From Facklamia miroungae (GTDB taxonomy: Bacteria; Bacillota; Bacilli; Lactobacillales; Aerococcaceae), in the NCBI RefSeq assembly GCF_012396555.1, contig NZ_JAAXPS010000003.1, positions 228,645 through 292,644 on the forward strand: DNA of 64,000 nucleotides, read 5' to 3'. The notes beneath the pieces are model-generated. The model did no database searches. It was given only the letters and a program-made list of their open reading frames with translations, and was not told the DNA's origin. This document shows, in pieces, positions 47,099-56,710 of the stretch. Made by a program: the position numbers and the translations under genes. How positions within the stretch are numbered: position 1 is the first letter of the stretch; every line of letters starts with the position of its first letter.

Positions 47099-48107
47099 AT
47101 TAACGAGCAAAGCTTTTTATATTAGAAGATGGAGTATCGCAATATTATGCGGAGAAAGCATATTCTAGGTTGTTCTATATTGAAAACTTGCTTCGTTCAT
47201 TTATTACTGAACCAATGATTCTTTTGGACCTAATAACTGGGTAAATAACATTGGAAAGCAGTTATTAGAAGATAATAGTAAAAATAAATTAAATAATAAT
47301 TTTCTATATAATAGTGATTTCAATCAATTAACAACTTTTTTAACAAAAAAATATAGTGAAAAGACAGCAGATGATTTTTTAGATGAAATACGAGAAAAAG
47401 TAGAAGCTATTAAAAATAAAAAAGGGTTTTAATAATTTTAAAATACTATACGAATTGGAAAGCCTTATATAATTTGGAATCGCTTTGTAAAAAAAATACA
47501 GACACTAATATTGAAAGTGAAGAATTTAGAAAGAAAATGGAAATATTTTATTCTTTAAGATGTCAAATAACACACTCAAATTTATTCACTAAAGATGATT
47601 ATGAAAAATTTGAATCATTGTCAGAAGAAATGACTAAAGTGATAACTGAAATGATTAATAAAATTAAAAAAATTAAAAATATTGATGCTGAAACCACAGC
47701 TCTATTAAATGAAGCACCTGATGAATTAGATAGTGAAAATCCAACCTATGATATTTTAATTGTTCGAGCAAAACCTGAAGGGTTTGAAAAAGTATTTTTG
47801 GGGGAAAATAAATGGTATTTCATAAGGATTTCAGATGAGAAAAAAGAGTAGATCAAGTATATTGCAGCTTATGAAGCTCAGAATAATAAGCGTATTAAAT
47901 ATTATGCAGAAGTTGATCATATAGTTAATTCTGATATAAAAAGTGTTATAAAATAGTGTGTTTTAAAGATAAAGCTAAGGCACTTTATAATGAAAGAATA
48001 ATTGAATTAGGTTTGAATCAGTACTATGCACCACAATCTACTCGCTATATTAATAGTGAAAAATTATTTGATAAAAATATTAAAACTTTGGCTCAATTAT
48101 TTAATTA
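47099..48107 (+). pseudogene. Broken HEPN-type protein (abortive-infection-like)
   Basis: Three frames together give one protein: EDGVSQYYAEKAYSRLFYIE with a HEPN-like helix pair, a frameshift near 47217, NNWVNNIGKQLLEDNSKNKL, another shift near 47430, then a clean frame with the HEPN RNase motif RCQITH (R-x4-H) near 47559. After ENPTYDILIVRAKPEGFEKV a TAG at 47849 interrupts it; the same frame continues YIAAYEAQNNKRIKYYAEV and, after one more shift, ends KNIKTLAQLFN at 48107. HEPN proteins act as RNases in abortive infection and toxin systems. At least four lesions make it inactive. Confidence 0.6.
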
Positions 48108-48123
48108 AAACTATAAAAAATAT

Positions 48124-49106
48124 ATGTTTAAAAAAATTGTAAAATTAAATAAAATAAACACCATAAATAATTGTACTAAATTTAATTGCAAAAATTTTGA
48201 AAGTAAATCTAAGATTTACATACCTACTACACATGAGTTTAAAGGAATAGATGGTGATTCAAAAGATAAAAATATTTATCAGAAAATTACTGGAGATAAC
48301 AAAATAGATGGTGAGATTCGTAAGTTTCCAATTTCTGTAAATGTTTTGAATAAAATTCTTTGCACTTCAAATCCAAAATCTTTGCTACTGATAGATTTTT
48401 TATTTTACTTTTTCTTTCTAATAAAAGTAGATTTCAGCAGAAGATATTTCAGCAGAATTTAAGTATGAGGATAAAAGCTTTAGGATAAAATTAGACTTAG
48501 ATTCTAAAGCGTTAAACTTATTTCCGGTTTATGATTGGATATTTAATAAAGAAAATTATAAAGAATCTTACGAAGTTAAGATAAATATTGTTAGGCAAGT
48601 TATTATAAATAAACAAAACTTAAAAGATATAAGTGGATTAATTTAGGATAGTAGTTTTGCTTTTAAAAGAATTATATCTGATAAAACAGATGATTATTTT
48701 GAACAACTTAATCAACTACAGGTTGATTTTTTAATAGTAGCCAAAAATGAGAGTAGTGCAATAAGGACACTCAATCTTACTTTCTTTGCTTGGTTAGGAT
48801 ATTTAGGTATTGAACTATTTAAAATTATTGTAAATTATGATGGATCAGAGATTATTTCATACCTTCTATAATTTTATTTTTACTGCCTATGTTATAGAGA
48901 TTAAATCATTAGGAAAAACTTATGATGTAATTAAAGAGATTTATAAAGATAAGATTTTGTTTGAAACAGAAGAAATAATTAAGTTTGAAAAAACTATTCA
49001 AAAACCTGAAATAGGAAGACTTCAAAAATTAGTTTTTACAATCCTTATTATAGTTTTGTTTATTAGACTTTTTCTTACTTTTCTTTGGCAATTTTTATAT
49101 ATTTAG
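48124..49106 (+). pseudogene. Decayed gene ending in membrane segments, function unknown
   Basis: Open pieces in several frames form one damaged gene: 48124-48462, then frames encoding FKYEDKSFRIKLDLDSKALN and QVDFLIVAKNESSAIRTLNL, a hydrophobic stretch (FFAWLGYLGIELFKIIV), and a last piece to 49106 ending VFTILIIVLFIRLFLTFLWQ. At least three stops or shifts separate them. I do not recognise the family; the C-terminal membrane part suggests a membrane-anchored protein. Confidence 0.45.
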
Positions 49107-49264
49107 AAGGATTAATAAATAGGGTAAAAAAAGCGATTGAAAATGGAAGTGGAATGGCAGAAAAAATCTAAAAATGTGCTTAAATATTCCGTTTTTAAAG
49201 AAAACGAACGAACCAAAATGCCGCAAAATGGACCTTTTGGACATATAGGATTTTTATAGGAGAA

Positions 49265-49275
49265 GAGTGGGAATA
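49265..49275 (+). repeat. Attachment core 4
   Basis: GAGTGGGAATA again, same orientation. It separates the decayed genes from the secreted glycosidase-like gene. Confidence 0.75.
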
Positions 49276-49322
49276 ATTACGAGTAGCTTAAAGTAAATTT
49301 TTATTCTATAAAATAAATAAAT

Positions 49323-49366
49323 CGACGAAACCGACGCAAAATCGATGTAAATTGTTTCGTCGGTTT
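49323..49366 (+). terminator. Hairpin with T-rich tail
   Basis: CGACGAAAC (49323-49331) pairs with GTTTCGTCG (49354-49362), followed by GTTTTGAGTT. It lies 48 bp after attachment core 4. Confidence 0.6.
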
Positions 49367-49531
49367 TGAGTTATACTCATTTTAAGATAGCTAATAGGAG
49401 TAACTAATTCGTATAAAGAGAGTAGTGGTTTTCAATTTAAATAAAACGCTCGATTAACCTGAAATAGTTCGAGTATTTATATAGGAATTATTTATATCAC
49501 AACAAAATAAATTTTAGCGTGAAGGAGACAT

Positions 49532-50389
49532 ATGAGGCACTCTAAATTTACAAAGGTCATAATGGTTTTAGCAAGTATTTTCATAATGACACTCTATCCA
49601 TTTGGAACTGAAAGTCAGACGGCAACCGCAGCCGTAAGTAAGCCAGCAGAAAGAGAGCCTTATGGTGTTTTTCTCAGCATTGATAACAGCGACCTTTCAA
49701 AACTAGACAAATATGAGATTGTGGTCATTGACGCTCAATATTTCAGCAAGGAGGATATTGATAAACTTCATGCTGAAGGTCATACGGTGTATTCTTATCT
49801 AAATGTAGGTGCTGTTGAAAATTTCCGAGATTATTTTAGTAATTACAAATCTCTGTTTCTGGGAGAATATGAGAATTGGGAAGAAGAACAATGGGTTGAT
49901 GTATCTGATGAAGAGTGGCAGGCGTTTATCGCAGTAAGGTTAGCTGGGGAACTATCTAGGAAGGGTGTGGACGGCTTTTTTGTAGACAACTGTGATGTAT
50001 ACTATAACTTTCCTAGTACGAAGATTTTTAACGGTATGACGAATATCCTTCGAGGTCTGATGAAATACGATAAAGCCGTTATTATCAATGGCGGCGACCG
50101 TTTTGTTGATGAATATTACAATAAATCTGGTTCGGTTAGTGATATTCTGACGGGTATCAATCAGGAAACTGTTTTTTCTGCTATTGATTTTGAGAGCGAA
50201 AAGCTTACAAAGCAGATTGATAAAGAGAGAGAACACTACCAGCGATATATCACAAAGTATAGCCAAGAAGGTGCTGATATTTACCTTCTTGAATACACCA
50301 CTAACCAATCATTAGCACATACCATACAAACCTATTGCACTAAAAAGCAGTTTAAGTATTATATATCCGATTCCATAGAGTTGGATTGA
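49532..50389 (+). CDS. Secreted GH114/TM1410-like TIM-barrel glycosidase
   Basis: A 285-residue secreted protein with a signal peptide of about 34 residues (VIMVLASIFIMTLYPF, cut after an Ala-rich stretch). The mature part has the layout of the endo-alpha-1,4-polygalactosaminidase group: YEIVVIDAQYFSKEDIDKLH, VYSYLNVGAVENFRDYF, then GVDGFFVDNCDVY with the acidic pair typical of the active site, and VIINGGDRFVDEY. Such enzymes cut galactosamine-rich polysaccharides. GC content and codon use are closer to chromosome genes than to the island around it. AAGGAG ribosome binding site. It stands alone between cores 4 and 5. Confidence 0.75.
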   Translation: MRHSKFTKVIMVLASIFIMTLYPFGTESQTATAAVSKPAEREPYGVFLSIDNSDLSKLDKYEIVVIDAQYFSKEDIDKLHAEGHTVYSYLNVGAVENFRDYFSNYKSLFLGEYENWEEEQWVDVSDEEWQAFIAVRLAGELSRKGVDGFFVDNCDVYYNFPSTKIFNGMTNILRGLMKYDKAVIINGGDRFVDEYYNKSGSVSDILTGINQETVFSAIDFESEKLTKQIDKEREHYQRYITKYSQEGADIYLLEYTTNQSLAHTIQTYCTKKQFKYYISDSIELD

Positions 50390-50484
50390 TTGCTTTTTAT
50401 AGTATAAGTTTACTGACTGGATTTAATCCTTCTAATCTAAGCAATAAGGAACCACTTAAAATGTTTTTTTCGTACCCAATAAGC

Positions 50485-50649
50485 ACTGATCGTGCAAGCA
50501 GATGATACTAAAAAGGGCATCTCTGCGACCGATGATTTTTTGATTTGATGCAACTCCTTGTTGACCGTATTACCCATGAAGTGTAAAGCGTGAGCGGTGT
50601 GCTGTAAAACTTTGCACCAAAGCCTATTGGAACGATTGAGTGGGAGTAA
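50485..50649 (+). pseudogene. Degenerate second copy of the guaA 3' end
   Basis: Bases 50540-50649 align without gaps to the last 110 bases of guaA (31104-31213), with about 19 differences by my count (about 83 percent identity). Similarity continues more weakly to about 50485 with a small deletion. Stop codons in the guaA frame show it is not functional. It marks the right end of the island, and its divergence suggests that the two copies came from different lineages. Confidence 0.88.
50638..50648 (+). repeat. Attachment core 5 (right end)
   Basis: GAGTGGGAGTA, one base different from the left core, inside the guaA remnant. Confidence 0.75.
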
Positions 50650-51302
50650 GTTAAAAAATGGATGAAGTCTGAAAAATCGAACAGTAAAATGGATGAATTG
50701 ATTAGAGATAGCTAAATTAGACCGTAAAATTAAAATTACGGTCTTTTTATGTTAGAATATTCCTCTTAAAATCTCAAAATTTTTAGGGAAAGAGTTTTAA
50801 ATTAATAAATTAGCTATCTTTTATCAACGATCCAAACTTAACATTTTACTCATAAGTAAAAAATCTTTTTAGCTATGCATTATTAGATAAAGTTTAGATC
50901 ATTGTACAAAAGAAAATAGGCCATGTAAAAGGATCTTAATATAGCCTTTTTCCTTTGATAAAATTTATGTTTTTTGTCTTTTGTTTATCTTTGATTAATG
51001 TATGAATAGTTTTTTGATTTGGCATACGGATAATTTTCACTATAAAATATATGTATTTTGATATAGTGCCTAAATAGCAGAAAGGGCTGAATGAGTATAC
51101 TTTACTTTAGTTTCAAGTTTTTCAAGAATAAAAGCAGCTTGTCTTCTTAAATGTTTGACTGATAAAAAAAGTCATAATCCAAGCATTAGGAAGAATATAC
51201 TAAGAAACGAATAGTATTATTAAAGATGTTATTGTATGTATTTTTAATTAAATTCTCTAGGGGTAACCATAAGAATTATTTAATAAAGCAATTGCTCTTA
51301 TA
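50650..51302. other. Non-coding region right of the island
   Basis: No gene is visible. There is one clear terminator, GACCGTAA (50720-50727) with TTACGGTC (50736-50743) and five T residues. The rest is A+T-rich, with no repeats or RNA gene that I can recognise. Confidence 0.6.
50719..50749 (+). terminator. Terminator right of the guaA remnant
   Basis: An 8-bp stem, GACCGTAA with TTACGGTC, followed by TTTTT. It may be the terminator of the original guaA, displaced to the far side of the island. Confidence 0.75.
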
Positions 51303-51965
51303 ATGCCGAATATACCGCTTTTAATCATTGAAGATGATAGAGACCTCGTGGATATGCAGGAAATGCTTTTAGAAAATAAAGAGATAACTGTCTTAAAAGC
51401 TTATCGTTCTGATGAAATTCCTAACGATCTATCTGGAGTCGATTTAATCCTTTTAGATATCAATTTGCCCAGAAATAATGGATTTGAAATCTGTAGACAG
51501 CTAAGAGAAAGATGGTTAATGCCAATTTTGTTTTTATCAGCAAGATCTAATGAAGAACATAAAATAAAAGGCCTAATGTTAGGGGGAGAGGATTACATTA
51601 CCAAGCCATTCTCTTTGGATGAGCTTTATGCTAGAATTTATACTAACTTAACTAGAGGTGATCGAAAAGGACAAGCATAATCAAATAATGTTTCGCTTCT
51701 TGTTGAATCTGGAATCTGTAAACTTAATGGTGATGAAATTGAGTTGACAAAATCTGAATACGAAATAGTAGTCTTACTCATCAACAATCCCAATCAAATT
51801 TTTAGCAAAGTAAGAATTTATGAAAGTTTAAGGGGGATTGACACCTATGGCAGTTCGCAGGTGGTTTCGGAGCATATCAGAAATGTTAGAAATATATTTT
51901 CAGAACATACAGAAAAAGATTTGATAAAAACACACTGGGGGCTGGGCTATTCATGGATTAGCTAA
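51303..51965 (+). pseudogene. OmpR-family response regulator with an in-frame stop
   Basis: Residues 1-125 are a receiver domain: LLIIEDDRDLVD (acidic pair), LILLDINLPRNNG (phosphorylated Asp), FLSARS and EDYITKPF (conserved Lys). A TAA at 51678 follows; the same frame then continues with a winged-helix DNA-binding domain (LTKSEYEIVVLLINNPNQIF to GLGYSWIS). One nonsense codon in the linker thus splits the gene. The receiver lacks its output domain unless the stop is read through or an error. It pairs with the histidine kinase remains just downstream. Confidence 0.8.
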
Positions 51966-52990
51966 GAGAATTTTCTAAAAATTGGAAACTTCGATGGGCA
52001 TTTAATTTATATTTGTCTGTTAGTCTAATTTTTTCGCTTCCGTGTGGATTGCTATTACAAGTTTTTTTAGAATGCTTTTAATGATCGAGCGAGTCTTCTC
52101 CACAGTATGATTTTTTCAGATTTATTGCGAGCATTGATTGATTTCACACCGATTGTGGTGATTATCCTATTCTTTTCTCTTTTTTTTTTAACTTATTTTA
52201 TAAGCATAAAATAGAATTAATTTTTAAATTTATAGAAAATTACGAAGAGGCGAATATAGAAGACCAGAATGAACTGAGTAAGAAGGTCTTTGAATTGATA
52301 CTGAAAAATATAGAATTAAAGAAAGACCATTTTAATTCTATTCAAAAGACCAACGAACTCTCTAAAAAATTGGATTCGATTTTACATGAGATAAAGAATC
52401 CACTAGCTGTGCTAAGTGGTGACATGGGAATGCTGAATACAATTTATGAACCGGATGATGAAAGAGTGAAGCGAATTTTATCTCGCATGACTAGAAGCGA
52501 AAAGAGGATTCAAGATTATGTTAATAATCTCCAAATAGGTCAGAACATGGCAGATAGGGAACTAGACATTCGAACAATCAAGAGTAAAGACTTATTGTAT
52601 ATGATAAAGAAGGAATTAGATTGCTGGGAGGATAATCTTTCTTTTAGGTGTAAATTAAAAGATTTATCTCAAACATCGATCTGGACCTAGAAAGATTCAT
52701 AGAAGGTTTGCTTAATATTCTTAAAAATTCAAAAAGACATGCTAAAAATCAAATAACTCTTTCCCTTTATGAAAATGAAAGTTATTTAATAGTAGAAATA
52801 GAAGATGATGGCTTGGGATTTTCTCAATAAGCCCTCAATAATTATAATAAGCCCTACTTTAGTGAAAATCCCTTAGTAGGTAACATGGGACTGGGACTGT
52901 ACATTACAGATGAAATAATGAAAAAAACAAGGGGTAAAGATGGTCTTGAGCAATAATGTAGGAGCCAATACAAATTATTTATAAAAAAGC
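51966..52990 (+). pseudogene. Broken sensor histidine kinase
   Basis: The N-terminal membrane part (51966-52240) is riddled with stops (LRWAFNLYLSVSLIFSLPCG). A clean piece at 52295-52690 has the dimerisation and phosphorylation helix with HEIKNPLAVLSGD (phosphorylated His). After a frameshift near 52680 the ATP-binding domain follows: LLNILKNSKRHAKNQITLSL (N box), VEIEDDGLGFS (G1) and MGLGLYITDEIM (G2), with a stop between G1 and G2. It belonged with the response regulator as a two-component system of a mobile element. Confidence 0.75.
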
Positions 52991-54212
52991 TTAATCTTGG
53001 AAAATTATTGGAAATTGTTTTATATACTTCAACAATTAAAAGAAATAGGTTAAAAGAAAAGTGTTTCGGTTTTTATTTTTAAGCAAAAGAGGCTGAACTT
53101 TTTTGTCCTATTAATAGGTTCCATGACTATCTAAGAAAATTTAATTATAACTCGGCAAGTTTTAAAGAGGCTCTTTTAAAACTATTTAGAGTTTTAGATC
53201 AAGAAAACCATAAAAGGTATCTTATTAAACTGATGAGTTTCTCGCTCTTATATGTTAATGGTTAGGTATTTAAAAGATAGATCTTGTTATTTCCAGAAGA
53301 AATAATCGATAGTATTTTGAAGAGAATATCTGCAATTTTTGATTAGTCAAATGTTAGTCTAACTATTTTTGGTGGTGTATTTGAATCAATCTTAAATCCA
53401 GATACAAGATGTGAAGGTGGCATGAATTATACTTCGATCGAATACATCAACAAGGTTATTTATTCTTCATCTTTCAGATGAATGACGAGAAGATTTAAAA
53501 GAAGGGACTTTTCTAAAAACAGTTAATGCTAAGAAAAAAAGACTCGAAGAACTTCAATATAAAATGTTTATCTTAAGTTGTTAGATCATGCTGCGGGAAC
53601 TGATGTGATACTTATGCATAAGGTTGCGATAATCGATGACGATGAAGAGTCTATTAATGCTTTTGAAAAAAAGTTTAATATGAAAACTATTAGTAGGTAA
53701 AACAGAGCCTAAAGGTTTCAATCTTTAAAGATTCTCTGACTGGGTTTCTTGTCATGATTAGACATAAGGCCAATGAATAGGATGATATAATGGTTTTTAA
53801 GGTGTTATCAAAAATAATTAAACATTGGTGTTTTGCTTAGAATCGATGTTTAGAAAGATGTACCTAAAGAACACCTCAGTGTTGGAAGATAGCATGGCAG
53901 AAGAGAGGAGAAAGTATAAATTTGAGATGAGGTCTTAAAATGAATATAATAAATATATCATTTAGGATCATTCTACTTCTTGTTCTAATTGCAAGGATGT
54001 CGGCTTTTATAGAAGGAGATGCAAGAACAGCTATACAATGAGTATTTTAACTTATTTATTTAGTCCTGATGAACTACCTATAATAGGAGCCTTGGTAATT
54101 ATGCAATAACTTTTGTGAAAGAGTGTATAAAGACGATATAATGTTTAATGAGGTATATATAGCAAATGAATTAAAAAATTAGATTTTATGGGGATATGAG
54201 AGGATAAAAATT
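52991..54212. other. Decayed region with gene fragments
   Basis: Several fragments can be read but none is intact: FCPINRFHDYLRKFNYNSAS and LLKLFRVLDQENHKRYLIKL (about 53100-53260), IFGGVFESILNPDTRCEGGM (about 53365), VAIIDDDEESINAFEKKFN (about 53625), and a 33-residue hydrophobic frame at 53939 (IINISFRIILLLVLIARMSA). I do not recognise the original genes. Confidence 0.45.
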
Positions 54213-54728
54213 ATGTTGATTAATAATAATGCAATACCAATAAGAAAAAGGATGAAAGAGTTGCTTTTTGATTATCTAGTTATTCTTCTGTATCTGGTGC
54301 TTTTATTTGGGATAGCTATGTCAATTTATATGTGTTTATTCAAAGGGATACCTCAAATGAATGAATTACAAGCTCAACTAATTGCAATCTTGACATCAGT
54401 CATTCCTATCATTTTGATCTTTTCTTATTTAGACTATTCAAAAGATGGAAGTCTAGGAAAAAGTAAGTCAGGTTTAATACTTGTTTATAAGAAAAAATCT
54501 ATTGAAGCGAGCCTAATAAGAAACTGTATAAAATTTTTTCCTTGGCAGCTAGGACATATATCTACAATTCATGGCATATATACAAACTTTGATTCATTAT
54601 CGATTGTGCTGTCTATTATCAGTATGACATTTGGGCTACTATTGTTGTTAATGGCTCTTCTCAGACAAGACAAAAGACACTTAGGTGATTTACTTGCCAA
54701 TACTCAAGTTCAATTAAATGGTAAATAA
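54213..54728 (+). CDS. RDD-family membrane protein
   Basis: A 171-residue membrane protein with four hydrophobic segments. RDD features are visible: RMKELLFDYLVILLYLVLLF with Arg and Asp near the first helix, SLGKSKSGLILVY in the middle, and RNCIKFFPWQLGHISTIHGI, a block seen in RDD proteins of mobile elements. The function is not established; transport has been proposed for some members. GAGAGG upstream. It is intact while genes on both sides are broken. Confidence 0.72.
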   Translation: MLINNNAIPIRKRMKELLFDYLVILLYLVLLFGIAMSIYMCLFKGIPQMNELQAQLIAILTSVIPIILIFSYLDYSKDGSLGKSKSGLILVYKKKSIEASLIRNCIKFFPWQLGHISTIHGIYTNFDSLSIVLSIISMTFGLLLLLMALLRQDKRHLGDLLANTQVQLNGK

Positions 54729-54828
54729 CCCTAGTTTACAAAACTAATAAAATTTAATAAACATCATACTAGACGTTAGAAAAATAAAATTCTACCGTCT
54801 TTCTTTAGGCAAAAAAAGGAAGGGCTTG

Positions 54829-55359
54829 ATGGAATTTGATTACTTTTATAATTTAGATGGTGATCGATATAGCTTTTATATGCTACCAAAGATTGTATTC
54901 AGTGGGACATCTTTAAGAATCTGCCCTCTGACTAAAAATTTTTTAATCCAGTTTACTCGAATGAACGAGTTTATCTGCAAAAAATACAACTGGCGGGACG
55001 ACAAGAAGAGAGTCTATATCATCTTTTCCATTGACCAAGTAATGGAAGTGCTAAACAAGTCCAATCAGACCTCAGTGAAGGTGCTAATTGAGTTAGAAAA
55101 GATTGGTTTAATCAAAAGAAAAGGGCTAGGTAAGTCTAATTCAATCTATGTGAAAGATTTTGTGACAATAGTAAATACCAATTGTTTTGTAAGATTGTAC
55201 AATGTTTATTTAACAGAAAAAGAGATTCAAACATTAAGAGAAGAAATTCCCTATCACTTAGACAACTTTGCTGAAAGGTTATCAGCCTATATGAAAAGGA
55301 CAGGTAGGGACTATAACGACCACAAATCAACTATCCTTTCTTCCTTCTATCAAGATTAA
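54829..55359 (+). CDS. Replication initiator (RepA_N domain), probably truncated
   Basis: A 176-residue piece. Residues about 15-105 fit the RepA_N domain of plasmid and integrative-element initiators: FYMLPKIVFSGTSLRICPLT, then WRDDKKRVYIIFSIDQVMEV and the winged-helix TSVKVLIELEKIGLIKRK. Full proteins are usually 250 residues or more; after TAA at 55357 the frame still reads DNKKEKSPVRKTDYEK, so it is probably a nonsense-truncated gene. AAGGAAGGG precedes the ATG at 54829. The DnaC-like remnant that follows gives the RepA-DnaC order of conjugative elements. Confidence 0.68.
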   Translation: MEFDYFYNLDGDRYSFYMLPKIVFSGTSLRICPLTKNFLIQFTRMNEFICKKYNWRDDKKRVYIIFSIDQVMEVLNKSNQTSVKVLIELEKIGLIKRKGLGKSNSIYVKDFVTIVNTNCFVRLYNVYLTEKEIQTLREEIPYHLDNFAERLSAYMKRTGRDYNDHKSTILSSFYQD

Positions 55360-56110
55360 GACAATAAAAAAGAAAAATCACCAGTAAGAAAAACAGACTA
55401 TGAGAAAGAAGTTCATCTGTAAAAAAGAGTTAGAATTAAAAGAACTAAGCTATACCTTTAACGAAAAGGCAAAATATATAAAGAACGGCATGGTTTATTG
55501 CAAAAAATGTGATGAGAGATTAGCTATAAATTCTATAGCGTTTTTTATTTAAAAATATTTGCTAGAAATTGTTAATGTAAAAGGGAAGAAGAGAAAGCCA
55601 ATGGGAAAGGCTGAAGAAAGAAGAAATCAAGAGATTAAAGACAGCTTGTTTTAAGTTACTAGTCGAGTGGGAGTATACCTTTGATAGCTTTAGAGGAAGA
55701 CCCACTCAACCATATATTGTAGTCAAGAAGTTTATCAAAAAGTTTAACCAGATGGAAAAAGGAAACATAGGCTTACTCTTTATGGGAGTGTGGGAAGTGG
55801 TAAATCAAATCTAGTAAGTGCCATTGCAAATCACCTAATCGAAGAAGAAAGGAGAAGAGTTTTAATCAAAAACTTTGCTGAAATTATCAAGGAAATTCAA
55901 AATGGTGGCTTTTAACTAGATAAGGCTGATTATATTGGGGAATTAGTCAAGGCTCCCCATTTAAACTTAATGATTTAGGTATTGAAAGAGATAGCTCTTA
56001 TACCAAAGTATCATATAATAAATTAGAAGAGAAAGCATTCGTTATATTTGAATTTTTTTTGAAATCGAAATTAGAAATAAAGGCAATGGGGAAGGAATAT
56101 TTTTATTTAT
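55360..56110 (+). pseudogene. Broken DnaC/IstB-like helicase loader
   Basis: After RepA-like debris come fragments of an AAA+ helicase loader: ESTKPTQ-type linker remains, then LYGSVGSGKSNLVSAIANHL with an intact Walker A (near 55790) and IKNFAEIIKEIQNGGF, followed by stops and frameshifts (KADYIGELVKAPHLNLMI). The linker piece EWEYTFDSFRGRPTQPY (near 55665) is on another frame. With the initiator it marks a former replication module of an integrative element. Confidence 0.65.
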
Positions 56111-56128
56111 GGAAAGAAATATAGTCAA

Positions 56129-56530
56129 GTCCATAATCTTGTGTAAAGTAGTATACAATGCTCTTTACTCTCTTATTGGTTAAACTTGATATACTTTCTT
56201 GAAGAATTGAGCTATTCGTCATGCGTGTCCATCAGGACAGCACCAATTAACCGATTGGCTGCCGCACGATTGGGGAAAATGCGACTAATCTTTTCTCTTC
56301 GGCTTACTTCTTCGTTCAATCGTTCAAGAAGATTCGTACTTTTTAATCGATTGTGGCCTTTACTAATTACTGTGTATTGAAAGGCATGTTCGAAACTATT
56401 ATTTAAAGTCTCAGAGGCTTTTGTATAGTTCCTTTGATCGATATAGTCAGTAATTAGTCGATTTTTAAAGGGCACAAAAGGACTAATTTGTCTTAAATGA
56501 ACCTTTAACACCTGGGTGATAAAACTCACA
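56129..56530 (-). pseudogene. IS256-family transposase, C-terminal remnant
   Basis: The minus strand encodes the C-terminal 105 residues of a Mutator-type transposase: NRLKSTNLLERLNEEVSRRE then FPNRAAANRLIGAVLMDTHDE, a signature of IS256 relatives. A TAG then replaces the usual Trp codon, and LNSSRKYIKFNQ follows in frame. The N-terminal two thirds are missing. The sequence GTCCATAATCTTGTGTAAAG (56129-56148) resembles an IS256-type terminal repeat. Confidence 0.8.
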
Positions 56531-56666
56531 GAGAGTTGTAATAGATTATGATACTCTGAGACCCTTGATTTACATGTCTGTTCTAAGGGTGCGAGAGGTA
56601 TATGATAATACTTTGATACTAAAAAATGTGGGCAATCATTGGAAATAAAGAGTATTATAAATCATA

Positions 56667-56710
56667 GAAGACTAGTTCAAAAAACCTTGATTTTTTTGAA
56701 CTAGTCTTCT
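56667..56710. repeat. Strong inverted repeat
   Basis: Arms of about 18 bp (AGAAGACTAGTTCAAAAA and its complement) around a short loop, followed on the + strand by a T-rich stretch. It is a terminator for either strand or an element end. Confidence 0.7.

Larger units (their letters stand above)
31214..50649. mobile_element. Genomic island (tandem modules) inserted at the 3' end of guaA
   Basis: The left boundary is the guaA stop codon and the right boundary is a degenerate second copy of the guaA 3' end. Internal attachment-core repeats split it into 31213-37215, 37225-46807, 46817-49265 and 49275-50638. Sequence is clearly richer in A+T than the flanking chromosome, and genes in the outer modules are broken. 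Cargo is mostly defence-related. I found no recognisable integrase, so the modules are either decayed or mobilised in trans. Confidence 0.85.
51303..56110. mobile_element. Remnant of an integrative conjugative element
   Basis: Two-component system, RDD protein, RepA_N initiator and DnaC-like loader occur in one direction, nearly all broken. This gene set is typical of the replication and regulation part of Tn1549/CTn-type elements. No relaxase, type IV secretion gene or integrase is visible. Confidence 0.6.

Noticed and set aside
31214..50649. CRISPR array or phage genes in the island
   Set aside because: No regularly spaced repeats were seen, and there are no capsid, portal or terminase genes. 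The core repeats are kilobases apart.
53625..53700. A second response regulator (VAIIDDDEES)
   Set aside because: Only about 25 residues are readable before a stop, with no further receiver motifs.
55665..55676. A sixth copy of the attachment core (GAGTGGGAGTAT)
   Set aside because: It lies in the coding remains of the DnaC-like gene (VEWEY), where the sequence is explained by the protein, and no gene-group boundary is there.
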